DNA from: JAIBJN01 sp963775625
Lineage (GTDB): Bacteria; Actinomycetota; Thermoleophilia; Gaiellales; Gaiellaceae
Length of the DNA stretch: 64,000 nt
Assembly: GCA_963775625.1 (NCBI GenBank)
Contig: CAVZJM010000004.1
Coordinates: 124,001-188,000 of the forward strand
Direction of reading: 5' to 3'
Below, one piece after another: positions 28,045-36,507 of the stretch (position 1 is the stretch's first letter; every line of letters starts with the position of its first letter). The position numbers were made by a program, and so were the translations under genes. The notes under the pieces are model-generated. The model was given only the letters and a program-made list of their open reading frames with translations. It did not search any database and was not told where the DNA came from.

Positions 28045-28445
28045 TCTTCGTCGACACGTCCTTCTGGGTCGGGCTTACGATCCCGGCCGACGACCGGCAT
28101 GACCTGGCCCGTCAGGTGATGGCCGAGCACGCGGGCGCGCGGCTCCTCACCTCGTCTCCGGTTCGTGGCGAGACGTGGACGCTCCTGCGACGTCGCGTCG
28201 GCCACCGGATCGCAGTCGCCTTCCTGGATCGGATCGAGCGAACGCGCCGGCTCGAGATCGTATCGGTCGACGATGCAACCGAGCGCGAGGCGCTCGAGTG
28301 GCTCCGTCGGCACGACGAGCGAGCGTACTCGTTCGTCGACGCCACGAGCTTCGCGCTGATGCGGTCGCTCGGGATCCGGGATGCGCTCGCCTTCGACGGC
28401 GACTTTGCTGCCGCCGGGTTCGTCGAGCTTCGGCCCGCTTCCTAG
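28041..28445 (+). CDS. vapC: VapC-like PIN-domain toxin, CTG start
   Basis: A 134-residue PIN domain. Acidic residues: D in IFVDTSF near the start, E in RGETW, and D in FVDATSF. It should cleave RNA until bound by VapB. The only start that keeps the essential first aspartate is CTG 28041, overlapping the vapB TGA. The nearest ATG (28116) would remove it. A stop codon lies ten codons upstream with no ATG, GTG or TTG between. Confidence 0.78.
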   Translation: MIFVDTSFWVGLTIPADDRHDLARQVMAEHAGARLLTSSPVRGETWTLLRRRVGHRIAVAFLDRIERTRRLEIVSVDDATEREALEWLRRHDERAYSFVDATSFALMRSLGIRDALAFDGDFAAAGFVELRPAS

Positions 28446-28457
28446 CGCCCTCCTAGC

Positions 28458-28571
28458 CTGAACGTGGCCGTGTTGCGCGCGCTGCCTGGCGACGTCGTCG
28501 CGAGCCCGCGCCTCCTGGAGACGCTCTGCCGTTTCGTCGAGGTCGCGGGTCTGGCTCCGTCAGAGCGCTAG
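28458..28571 (+). pseudogene. Remnant of a second nuclease/helicase 3' end
   Basis: The 37 codons to TAG 28569-28571 read LNVAVLRALPGDVVASPRLL then ETLCRFVEVAG. This matches the end of the gene at 22998-26233 (LNVAVSRA..., VVASPRLLET..., LCRFVEMAE), with about 14 residues missing between ET and LCRF. No start codon or upstream helicase sequence is present; vapC lies directly before it. It is a degraded duplicate tail. Confidence 0.72.
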
Positions 28572-28715
28572 CAGCCCGAAGACTCGACGCCGCCTAGGGC
28601 GGCCGGATTCCTTGGCCTTCTCCGCGAGCTCGGCCTCGAGGCGCGCCACACGCTCCCTGAGTCGGCGGCCGATCTCCTCGCTGTGCGCACGATCGTCAGG
28701 CGTCCTCTTCTTCAT
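28560..28715 (-). CDS. Micro-module protein B2: small basic coiled-coil protein
   Basis: A 51-residue protein from ATG 28715, paralogue of A2 (20932-21102). It has a charged coiled-coil centre (RLRERVARLEAELAEKAKES) and ends RPRRRRVFGLLAL. Its start lies 20 bp inside B1. It converges on the helicase remnant, overlapping it by 12 bp. Function unknown. Confidence 0.65.
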   Translation of the reverse strand: MKKRTPDDRAHSEEIGRRLRERVARLEAELAEKAKESGRPRRRRVFGLLAL

Positions 28716-28842
28716 CGTCTTCCTCTCGCAGGATACGCAGGATCTCCAAGGTGTTCGCGTGGATGTCGGCGAGCCCGCCGAAGATGTCGAGCACTTCGTC
28801 CCGCGCCAGAGCGGGCTCCGGGGCTGGCCCGCGGCCGAACAT
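28696..28842 (-). CDS. Micro-module protein B1: small acidic protein
   Basis: A 48-residue protein from ATG 28842: MFGRGPAPEPALARDEVLDI, then LADIHANTLEILRILREEDD, ending EEEDA. It is homologous to A1 (21074-21271) in both start (FG) and core. The acidic tail contrasts with the arginine-rich tail of B2, which suggests that the two products bind each other. No known family is recognised. Confidence 0.62.
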   Translation of the reverse strand: MFGRGPAPEPALARDEVLDIFGGLADIHANTLEILRILREEDDEEEDA

Positions 28843-28906
28843 GCTTGCATCGTGACCTAGCGCGGTTCTGCGCTCAAGATGGCTGTTGCGGACTTGGCCT
28901 CGAAGT

Positions 28907-30775
28907 TCATGCAGTAGCGCCGAGCGCCTCCAGCAGATCCTCGGCGTAGCGCTCCAGCTTCGTCGGGCCGACTCCTGAGATCGCGCTCAGCTCCTCGCGG
29001 GTCTGCGGGCGGACCGCCGCGATCTCGTGCAGCGTCGAGTCGTGGAAGACGACGTACGCCGGCACCTCGTCGGCCTTCGCGCGCTCGGCGCGCCAGCGGC
29101 GTAGCGCTTCGAACTCCGGGGTCGACTCCGGCTTCGGAGCCTTCGGGCGTGACGCGCCAACGACCCCGAGCTCCCGCAGGAAGCGGCTCGGCTTCGCGCC
29201 GGCCGTCCAGGTGATCGTCAGCCAGCGCTTCGCGCGCGTGATGCCGACGTAGAAGAGGCGGCGCTCCTCGGCCAGGCGCTCCTCGCTCCGCGCCTTGCCG
29301 TACGGGAGCTCCTTCTCCTCCAGGCGCGGGAGGAAGACCGCCTCCCACTCGAGGCCCTTGGCGCGGTGGTAGGTGAGGAGATGGACGCCGCGGCCCTGGC
29401 TCTCGGCGCCGAAGCGTGCTTCCAGGTCGCGGAGGAAGTCGGCCACGGACGAGCCCGCCGGGAGCTGCTCCACGAGCGCCAGCAGCCGGCCGAGGTCGGC
29501 CTGGCGCGTCAGCTCCTCCTCGCCGAGGCCGCCGGGCGGGTTGGCGACCCAGCCCTGCCCGCGCACGACCTCGGAGACCGCGCCCACCGCGGAGGCGTCC
29601 TCCCGGCCCCGCAGCAGCCGCAGCGTTCGCCGGGCGGCCGGCCGCTGGATGAACGCGGCGCCGCGCACCTGGAACGGGATCCCCGCGAGCGCGAAGGCCT
29701 CCTCGAAGTCCTCCGAGCGCGCGTTCAGCCGGTAGAGGACGGCCATCTCCTCGTACGGGACCCCCTCGCCGGCCAGGCGCCGCACCTGGCCGACGATGAA
29801 CTCGGCCTCCGTCAGGCGGTCCGGCTGGACCAGTGCCAGCGGCTCCTCGCCGCCCGGCAACACCGGACGCAGCACCTTCTCCGACCCGCCGAGCTCCGGC
29901 ACGAGCCGGTTCGCCACCGCCAGGATCTCCGGCGTCGAGCGGTAGTTCTCCTCCAGCCGCACGACGAGGGCGCCCGGAAACCGAGCCGGCATTCCCAGGA
30001 GGTACTCCGGCGTCGCGCCGGTGAACGAGTAGATCGACTGGTAGTCGTCGCCGACGACGCAGAGGTCGTCGCGCTCGCCGAGCCAGCGCTCGAGCAGCGA
30101 CTGCTGCAGGAGGTTGACGTCCTGGTACTCGTCCACCGTGAACGCCCGGTAGCGCTCCCGGAAGCCGGCCAGCGCGGCGGCGTCCTCGTCGTACATGCGG
30201 ATCGCCAGCTCGAGCAGGTCCTCGAAGTCGACGAGCCCGCGGTCGGCCTTGCGCTCCTCGTAGGTGCGGAAGACGCGCTCCATCAGGTCGGCGGGGAGCG
30301 GCGGCTCGTGGTCTCCCAGCTCCCGGCGGTAGGTCGCCGGCGTCAGCCGCCGGTTCTTCGCCCACTCGATCTCGGTCGCCAGGTCGGCCAGCGGGCGAAA
30401 GCGGAAGGCCCCGGGCAGGGCGCGCGCGATCGGGAGCAGCACCGGCGCCTTCGACGGGAGCAGCTCGCCGAGCTCCTCGCCGCGGAAGTAGCGGAGCTGC
30501 GCGAGCGCGGCCGCGTGGAACGTGCGCGCGGGGACGCCGGTGGCGCCCAGGCGGGCCAGCCGCTCGCGCATCTCCGTCGCCGCCTTGTCGGTGAACGTGA
30601 CGGCGAGGATCTCGCCGGGCGCGAAGGCCCCCGACGCGACCTGGTGCGCCACGCGCCGCGTGATCGTCGTCGTCTTGCCGGAGCCGGCTCCGGCGAGGAT
30701 GCAGACCGGGCCGCGCACGGCCTCGACCGCCCGCCGTTGCTCGGGATTGAGCCCTGCGAAGACATCCTCCGCCAC
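28907..30775 (-). CDS. uvrD2: UvrD2-type DNA helicase with HRDC domain
   Basis: A 622-residue SF1A helicase from GTG 30775. Motifs: AGAGSGKTTT near residue 30, TDKAATEM, VDEYQDVN, ENYRSTPEIL, LLTYHRAKGLEWEAVFLP and GITRAKRWL. The C-terminal 75 residues are an HRDC domain (VVFHDSTLHEIAAVRPQTRE, SGVGPTKLERY). This matches the shorter actinobacterial UvrD2 rather than UvrD1/PcrA. It unwinds DNA in repair or recombination. It is intact despite lying in the frameshift-rich region. Confidence 0.92.
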   Translation of the reverse strand: MAEDVFAGLNPEQRRAVEAVRGPVCILAGAGSGKTTTITRRVAHQVASGAFAPGEILAVTFTDKAATEMRERLARLGATGVPARTFHAAALAQLRYFRGEELGELLPSKAPVLLPIARALPGAFRFRPLADLATEIEWAKNRRLTPATYRRELGDHEPPLPADLMERVFRTYEERKADRGLVDFEDLLELAIRMYDEDAAALAGFRERYRAFTVDEYQDVNLLQQSLLERWLGERDDLCVVGDDYQSIYSFTGATPEYLLGMPARFPGALVVRLEENYRSTPEILAVANRLVPELGGSEKVLRPVLPGGEEPLALVQPDRLTEAEFIVGQVRRLAGEGVPYEEMAVLYRLNARSEDFEEAFALAGIPFQVRGAAFIQRPAARRTLRLLRGREDASAVGAVSEVVRGQGWVANPPGGLGEEELTRQADLGRLLALVEQLPAGSSVADFLRDLEARFGAESQGRGVHLLTYHRAKGLEWEAVFLPRLEEKELPYGKARSEERLAEERRLFYVGITRAKRWLTITWTAGAKPSRFLRELGVVGASRPKAPKPESTPEFEALRRWRAERAKADEVPAYVVFHDSTLHEIAAVRPQTREELSAISGVGPTKLERYAEDLLEALGATA

Positions 30776-30847
30776 GCGGCCGAGACTAGCGGGCGCCCAG
30801 GAGGGCGCCTGCAACGAAACCGGGTCGAAGGCGTAACCTAGAGGCGC

Positions 30848-31222
30848 ATGTCTACCGACCTGACGCTTCGGCTCGTCGATCGCCCGGGCGCGCTGGCGGG
30901 CGCCTGCGAGGCGCTCGGCGCGGCGGGGGTCAACATCGACGGCTGCTGCGCCTATCCGGCCGGCACCGCCGGGCAGGTGCACCTGCTGGTGGAGGACGCC
31001 GGCGCCGCTCGCCAGGCCCTGAGCGCGGCCGGGTACGAGGTCGTCCAGGACCGGCAGGTGATCGTCCATGAGCTGAACGACGTCCCAGGCTCGGCCGGCG
31101 CGTGCCTGCGGCGCATCGCGGACGCAGGCGTCAACCTCGAGCTCGTCTACCTGGCGACGGCGACGCGGCTCGTCATCGGCGCCGACGACCTGGACGCGGC
31201 TCGCGCCGCGCTCGGGGCCTAG
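30848..31222 (+). CDS. Tandem ACT-domain protein
   Basis: A 124-residue protein: residues 3-60 (LTLRLVDRPGALAGACEALG) and 66-122 (VIVHELNDVPGSAGACLRRI) are two ACT-like halves. ACT domains bind amino acids or related ligands. No enzymatic domain is attached. Its TAG stop overlaps the CTA of the convergent GGDEF-EAL gene. A ligand sensor is likely; the target is unknown. Confidence 0.75.
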   Translation: MSTDLTLRLVDRPGALAGACEALGAAGVNIDGCCAYPAGTAGQVHLLVEDAGAARQALSAAGYEVVQDRQVIVHELNDVPGSAGACLRRIADAGVNLELVYLATATRLVIGADDLDAARAALGA

Positions 31223-33009
31223 GCGGCGGTTTCCGAGAGCCCGTCCGCGCGGCTGGCGTGGTAGAGCCCGGCGACCTCGGCCGCCGGTACCGGACGGCTG
31301 AAGAGGAAGCCCTGCCCGAGGTCGCAGCCGTGGGCGAGGAGAAAGCGGCGCTGCTCCTCGGTCTCGATTCCCTCGGCGAGCGGCTCCAGGCCGAGGTTTC
31401 GCGCCAGCTGGACGATCGACGCCGTGAGCACCGCCGTGCCGGCCTCGTCATCGAGCCCGGCCAGGAAGGAGCGGTCGATCTTCAGCATGCTGACCTTCAT
31501 CTGGCTGAGGCGGCTGAGCGAGGAGTGGCCGGCGCCGAAGTCGTCGATCGCGAGGCGAAGCCCGCGGTCGTGCAGCTCGTCGAGGACGAACTCCATGCTG
31601 CGCCTGCCGTCGAAGACGAAGGCAGCCTCGGTGAACTCGATCATGAGCCGGTTGGGGCTGAGGCCGAAGGTCTCGATCGTCGCCAGCACGTGGCGCATCG
31701 CGGTCGGCTGCCAGAAGGACGGCGGCAGGTTGATCGAGACGTAGAAGTCGAGTCCGTCGTCGCGCCAGGCCTTGGCCTGCCGGCAGGCCTCGCCGATCAC
31801 CCATTCGCTGAGCTTGCCCATCAGGCCGGTGCGCTCGGCGAGCGGCAGGAAGTCTCCGGGCGGGACGAGCCGGTTGCCGTCCTGCCAGCGGATGAGCGCC
31901 TCGACCCCGACGATCTCCTGGGACTCGAGGCGGACGAGCGGCTGATAGTGGAGGACAAGGCCCTCCTCGCGCTCGAGCGTGCCGCGGAGCCGCCCGGCCA
32001 TGGAGATCTGGACGAGCGGGTTGTCGCCGTCGACTGCGTAGACGAGGTAGCGGTCACGGCCTTCGTCCTTCGCCTTGTACATGGCGGCGTCGGCGTGCTT
32101 GAGCAGGGTCTCGCTGTCCGGAGCGTCGAGCGGGAACAGGCTGATCCCGATGCTCGCGCTCACGAAGATCTCGACGCCGGAGACGACGAACGGCTCGCGG
32201 AGCGAGCGGCGGATCCGGCGCGCGACCGCCTCGGCGCTGTAGCGGACGCCGACGCCGTCGAGCTCGGGGTCATCGCCGGTCTGGTGCTCGCCCGTCAAGA
32301 GGAGAAGGAACTCGTCGCCGCCGTGGCGGGCGACGATCTCGCCCGAGCGCGCCGCGGCGCGCAGGCGTCCGGCGACCGCGGCCAGGAGCTCGTCGCCGGC
32401 CTGGTGCCCGAAGCTGTCGTTGATGAGCTTGAAGTCGTCGAGATCGATGAAGAGGACGGCGAGCATCGGCACCCGCGGCTTGTCGCCGCCGACGGCCTCC
32501 TCGAGGCGCTGGTGGAACGCGATCCGGTTGGGAAGACCGGTCAGGGCGTCGTGGTAGGCGATGTGCTTGAGCTGGCGCTGAGCGTCGGCCAGTGCTTCGG
32601 TCGTCTGCTTGCGGTCGCTGATGTCGACGACGACCCCGTCGACCAGCAGGCGGCCGTCGTCGGTTCGGCGTGGATGCATGCGGTCCCAGACCCAGCGCGT
32701 GCGTCCGTCATAGCCGACGAGCCGATACTCGATCTCGCAGGGCTCTCCGCGCTCGATGTCCTCGTACGCGGTCTCGTAACGAACCCGGTCGTGGGGATGC
32801 ACGGCCTCCTCCCACGCCTCCTCGGGCGTCCGATCAGTCGGGAGGGGGCCCAGCAGGCTCTCGAGGCCGGCGCCGATGAACGTGTTGCAGACATAGCTCC
32901 CGTCCGGCTGCAGCTCCTCCTCGTAGATGTGGATTGCGACGGTTCCCGCCACGCGGTGGAGGACGTCGCTCGTGTCGGGGGCGCTGTGGTTGTCGTTGGT
33001 CTCGGGCAT
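31219..33009 (-). CDS. PAS-GGDEF-EAL protein, c-di-GMP turnover
   Basis: A 596-residue protein from ATG 33009 (ATG 33042 is an alternative). PAS domain at about 20-130, GGDEF at about 140-300 with an intact HGGDEF (230-234), EAL at about 335-580. The I-site position reads RSGE instead of RxxD, so product inhibition may be weak. The EAL domain keeps EALIRW (370), IDDFGAGHSS, KIDRSF, AEGIETEEQ and the final Q, so phosphodiesterase activity is expected. No membrane helix is seen; it is likely a soluble sensor. It could supply or remove the ligand of the MshEN protein at 17984. Confidence 0.93.
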   Translation of the reverse strand: MPETNDNHSAPDTSDVLHRVAGTVAIHIYEEELQPDGSYVCNTFIGAGLESLLGPLPTDRTPEEAWEEAVHPHDRVRYETAYEDIERGEPCEIEYRLVGYDGRTRWVWDRMHPRRTDDGRLLVDGVVVDISDRKQTTEALADAQRQLKHIAYHDALTGLPNRIAFHQRLEEAVGGDKPRVPMLAVLFIDLDDFKLINDSFGHQAGDELLAAVAGRLRAAARSGEIVARHGGDEFLLLLTGEHQTGDDPELDGVGVRYSAEAVARRIRRSLREPFVVSGVEIFVSASIGISLFPLDAPDSETLLKHADAAMYKAKDEGRDRYLVYAVDGDNPLVQISMAGRLRGTLEREEGLVLHYQPLVRLESQEIVGVEALIRWQDGNRLVPPGDFLPLAERTGLMGKLSEWVIGEACRQAKAWRDDGLDFYVSINLPPSFWQPTAMRHVLATIETFGLSPNRLMIEFTEAAFVFDGRRSMEFVLDELHDRGLRLAIDDFGAGHSSLSRLSQMKVSMLKIDRSFLAGLDDEAGTAVLTASIVQLARNLGLEPLAEGIETEEQRRFLLAHGCDLGQGFLFSRPVPAAEVAGLYHASRADGLSETAA

Positions 33010-33098
33010 GGCCAAGCCTGATCGCGGCAGCCCTGCCCTCATCGGCAGGACCGGCGAGAAAGTGAAGTCCCCGGTACATGACCCACTAGCATCGGCGG

Positions 33099-34233
33099 GT
33101 GCGCCGGAGACCCGACCGCATCGAGCGGCTCCCCGAGCAGTACTTCGCGGGGCTCCTCGCCCGCGTGGCGGCCGCGGCCGCGGTGGAGGGAGACGAGGTC
33201 ATCGACCTGGGCCGCGGCAACCCCGACATCGGGCCGCCTCAGCATGTGATCGACGCGCTCAGCCGGGCCGCGAACGACGACTCCGCCCACGGGTACCCGC
33301 CCTTCCGCGGCATCCCGGAGCTGAAGGAGGCCCTCGCCGGCCGCTACCGGCAGGTCTACGGCGTCGAGCTCGACCCCGAGCGCGAGGTGGCCGTGGTCCC
33401 GGGCACGAAGACGGCGATCGTCGAGGTGGCGCTCTGCCTGGCCGAGCGCGGCTCCACGATCCTCCTGCCCGACCCCGGCTACCCCGACTACACGTCGGGA
33501 GTCGCGCTCGCGGGCGCGCGGGAAGGGAGGGTGCGGCTCGACCCGGCCGCTGCGTTCGCGCCGGATCTCGACCGCGCTCCACGCGAGGGCGTCGCCGCGC
33601 TCTACCTCAACTATCCCTCGAACCCCTGCTCGGCCTCGGCGCCTCCCGGCGTCTTCGCGGAGGTCGTGCGCTGGGCGGAGGAGACCGGCGCCGCCGTCCT
33701 CCACGACTTCGCCTACGCCGACCTGATGTTCGACGGCCTCGAGCCGGCGAGCTTCCTGGCCGAGCCGGGCGCGAAGGAGGTCGGCGGCGGAGCTCTTCTC
33801 CATGTCGAAGAGCTACGGGATGGCCGGCTGGCGGCTCGGCTTCGTCGTCGGGAACGCGGAGCTGGTCGAGCGCGTCAACCTGCTCCAGGATCACGTGCGC
33901 GCGGGCGTCTTCCGGCCCGTCCAGGAGGCGGGCGTCGCCGCGCTCAGCGGCCCGCAGGAGTCCGTCGAGGAGCGACGGGCGATCTACGAGCGGCGGCGCG
34001 ACCAGGTGGTCGCGGCGATTCCCGGATCGCGCTCGGACTCGACCTTCTACGTCTGGTGGCGTCTACCGGAGGGTCTGACCCCGGAGCGGATCCTGGCCGA
34101 GACGCGGGTCGCGGTGGCGCCGGGCGAGGGGTTCGGCCCGAGCGGCGCAGGCTGGGCGCGCATCTCCGTTGCGACGCCGGACGACCGCCTGACCGCGGGC
34201 CTGGAGCGGCTCAGTCGCCTCGCGGCGCCCTGA
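33099..34233 (+). pseudogene. Class I/II PLP aminotransferase, one frameshift
   Basis: A 377-residue fold-type I aminotransferase if one extra G near 33790 is ignored. First frame: DLGRGNPDIGPPQHV, PGTKTAIVEVALCL, LPDPGYPDYTSG, LYLNYPSNPCSAS, HDFAYADLMFDG. Second frame: MSKSYGMAGWRLGF with the PLP lysine, then TFYVWWRLPEG and ARISVATPDDRL. Resembles LL-diaminopimelate or alanine-type aminotransferases; substrate unclear. The insertion converts GGCGAGCTC to GGCGGAGCTC. Confidence 0.82.
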
Positions 34234-34717
34234 GCTCGTCGGAGATCGTGCGGTACTCCATGGCCATCTGCTTGTCGTGAGGCCGCCCGGCGGCCTCCTT
34301 CATCGCGATCAGGTGGTCGAGGGAGGTGACGCGGATCAGGACACCTTCGAACTTCACCGGCTCACCCGCCCCGGCGACGAGCCTGTCATAGGGCGGCGCA
34401 CCCTCAGGATCGCTGAGGATGTCCAGGGCGCCGAATTGAGTGTCGAAGGTGAAGTTCGCACCATTCTCGATCGTCTTAGCGTCGAGCAGAAACGGGATGT
34501 CCGGCGGCGCCCCGCGAAGCGTAGCGCCGAGCTCGGTGAGGGCGGCGGCGAGCCGCTCCAGATTCTCCCGGTGCCGGGAGTACGCGACGTCGACGTCGTA
34601 GCTCGGATACGACGAACCGTGCGCCATCCCGGCCAACCCACCGATGAGCACGAAGTCCACGTCGTGGGCTACCAGGGTCTCAAGGATCGGCTTCGGACGG
34701 AACTCCCTACGAGCCAC
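34211..34717 (-). CDS. Nucleotidyltransferase-fold protein, possible toxin
   Basis: A 168-residue protein from GTG 34717. The nucleotidyltransferase signature is FVLIGGLAGMAHGSS followed by SYDVDVAYSRHRENLERL (GG...DxD), then TLDHLIAMKEAAGRPHDKQ typical of AbiEii/DUF6036-like proteins. The start overlaps the end of an upstream XRE-regulator gene. This arrangement is seen in several toxin-antitoxin pairs. Function inferred from context only. Confidence 0.72.
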   Translation of the reverse strand: MARREFRPKPILETLVAHDVDFVLIGGLAGMAHGSSYPSYDVDVAYSRHRENLERLAAALTELGATLRGAPPDIPFLLDAKTIENGANFTFDTQFGALDILSDPEGAPPYDRLVAGAGEPVKFEGVLIRVTSLDHLIAMKEAAGRPHDKQMAMEYRTISDELRAPRGD

Positions 34718-35031
34718 GGATTGCCACGCCCCGGTTGCGGAGAACGAAGTTCGCAAAGTCCGTGCCGTGAGTGATCCGCTCGGCCACCGACATCTCGAGG
34801 TTCCGCCTGATCAGCGTCCGGTCGTGCCCGTAGTCGATCGGGCTCGACGTCAGCTCGAGCTCCTCGCCGAGGAGGTCGAGGAGGGTCGCCAAGCGTGCTC
34901 ACGGACGGCGAGACGACGTCGCGCTCGATCCGCGAGATCGCGGCCTGGGACGTCCGCGCGCGCGCGGCAAGCTGCTCTTGCGTGACGCCGTGACGGCGTC
35001 GTGCGTCGCGCAGGAGCTCACCGGGAGTCAC
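34707..35031 (-). pseudogene. XRE-family HTH regulator, one frameshift; partner of the nucleotidyltransferase
   Basis: A 107-residue protein if one base (plus-strand A near 34891-34892) is skipped. First part: TPGELLRDARRRHGVTQEQL, ARTSQAAISRIERDVVSPSV, a clear helix-turn-helix. Second part: TLLDLLGEELELTSSPIDYG, then DFANFVLRNRGVAIRG. Its tail overlaps the nucleotidyltransferase GTG. It probably represses the pair and may act as antitoxin. Confidence 0.75.
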
Positions 35032-35074
35032 GAGCGCAGTATATCTCTTCTGACGTGAGCTACCGGTAGCGGCT

Positions 35075-35530
35075 CTAATCCAGGGGAAGCGGACGCGGCC
35101 CGACGGGGGCCGAGTGGACGATCGACGTGGTCGTCTGGCCGTAGAGGACGAATTGGTCGAGGATCGGCTCGAGCTCCTCCATGGCGCGGAGGTGGAGCTT
35201 CACGAAGAAGCAGTCCTCGCCGGTGATCCGGTAGCACTCGACGACCTCGGGGATCTCCTTCGCGACCTCCGGGATCTTGTGCAGCTGACGCGAGGCCGGG
35301 CGCACGCGGACGACCGCCGCGAGCGGGAAGCCGATCGCCTTCGGGTCGACGGTCGCGTGGTAGCCGGTGATGACGCCGGCGCGCTCGAGCCGCTGCACGC
35401 GCTCGGCGACGGCCGGCGCGGAAAGGCTCACGCGGCGGCCGAGCTCGGCCATCGAGAGGCGGGCCTCGGCCTGGAGCTCCTCGACGATCCGACGGTTGGT
35501 CTCGTCCAGGAGCTGTGCTTCGTAGGCCAT
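35075..35530 (-). CDS. Lrp/AsnC-family transcription regulator
   Basis: A 151-residue protein from ATG 35530. Winged helix: DETNRRIVEELQAEARLSMA then ELGRRVSLSAPAVAERVQRL. RAM/ACT ligand domain: ATVDPKAIGFPLAAVVRVRP and YRITGEDCFFVKLHLR. It diverges from an EamA exporter gene, 92 bp apart, and probably regulates that gene in response to an amino acid. Confidence 0.9.
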   Translation of the reverse strand: MAYEAQLLDETNRRIVEELQAEARLSMAELGRRVSLSAPAVAERVQRLERAGVITGYHATVDPKAIGFPLAAVVRVRPASRQLHKIPEVAKEIPEVVECYRITGEDCFFVKLHLRAMEELEPILDQFVLYGQTTTSIVHSAPVGPRPLPLD

Positions 35531-35622
35531 CGGCTCAGAACTCCTTTGGTGCGGAGGCAATGCGGCGCGAATGCCTTCGGTCGTCCATTTCGGAATCGTA
35601 GCTCCATTGCGAGACTTTCTCC

Positions 35623-36491
35623 ATGGAGACGACCCTTGCCGTCCGGCGTCTCGAGCGTGTCCCGCCCGCGTCGTACTTCGTCGGGAGCGCGATCTTCCAC
35701 TACCTCGGGCCGGCCTTCGCCGTGCTCCTGTTCGCGCTCGTCCAGCCGCTCGGGGTCGCGTGGCTGCGGATCGCGGGCGCGGCGTTGATCTTCGCCGCGT
35801 GGCGCCGGCCCTGGCGAACCTTCGCCCGCCTCGACGCCTCCGGGCGGCAGCTGGTGCTCGCGATGGGGACGGTGCTTGCCGTGATGAACGTCTGCTTCTA
35901 CGTCGCCATCGACCGGTTGCCGCTCGGGACGGTGGCGGCGATCGAGTTCCTCCCGGTGATCCTGCTCGCCGCGATCGGCGCCCGGACGACGCGAAACGGT
36001 GCGGCGCTCGCCCTGGCCGTCGGCGGCGTCTACCTGCTCACGGACGTGCAGCTCGCCGCCGAGCCCGTGGGGCTCGCTTTCGCCTTCGCGAACGCGGCAC
36101 TCTTCGCTCTCTACATCGTCCTCGCGCACCGCGTCGCGCAGCACGGCGCCATGGCCGGAATCGACGGCTTGGCGGCGGCGATGCTGGTCGCGCTCGTCGT
36201 GGCGACCCCGCTGGGAGGCTGGGTCGCGGTGCCGGCGCTCACCGACCCGGTCGTGCTCCTCGCCGGCCTCGGCGTCGGAGTGACGTCGTCCGTGATCCCC
36301 TACGTCTGCGACCAGCTGGCGATGGCGCGGATGCCGCGGGCGACCTATGCGCTGCTCGTCTCGCTCTGCCCGCGACGGCGACGGTGATCGGGATCCTCGT
36401 GCTCGGTCAGATCCCCACCGCGGTCGAGGTCGCCGGCGTTGCGCTCGTGGTCAGCGGCGTCGCCGTCCACCGCGAAGTCCAGCCGACCTGA
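35623..36491 (+). pseudogene. EamA/RhtA-family transporter, one frameshift
   Basis: A 289-residue, about ten-helix drug/metabolite-type exporter if one missing base near 36367 is restored. Helices include AVLLFALVQPLGVAWLRIAG, LPLGTVAAIEFLPVILLAAI and, in the second frame, TATVIGILVLGQIPTAVEVA. It resembles threonine/homoserine exporter RhtA. Unlike the other broken genes here, the repair needs an added base (CTCTGCCC where CTCCTGCCC is expected). Regulated in all likelihood by the divergent Lrp protein. Confidence 0.82.
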
Positions 36492-36507
36492 GTCCTACCT
36501 TCAGGCG

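Noticed and set aside
30776..31069. Extended start for UvrD2
   Set aside because: Extension runs antisense through the ACT-domain gene; helicase similarity begins at GTG 30775.
34068..34083. GGGTCTGACCCC, the complement of the cox palindrome core, in the aminotransferase gene
   Set aside because: It encodes the ordinary residues EGLTPER, has no paired flanks and is probably chance.
15419..36491. Programmed frameshifting as the explanation for all broken genes
   Set aside because: No slippery heptamers or repeated downstream structures; too many sites per gene. Kept only as a remote option.
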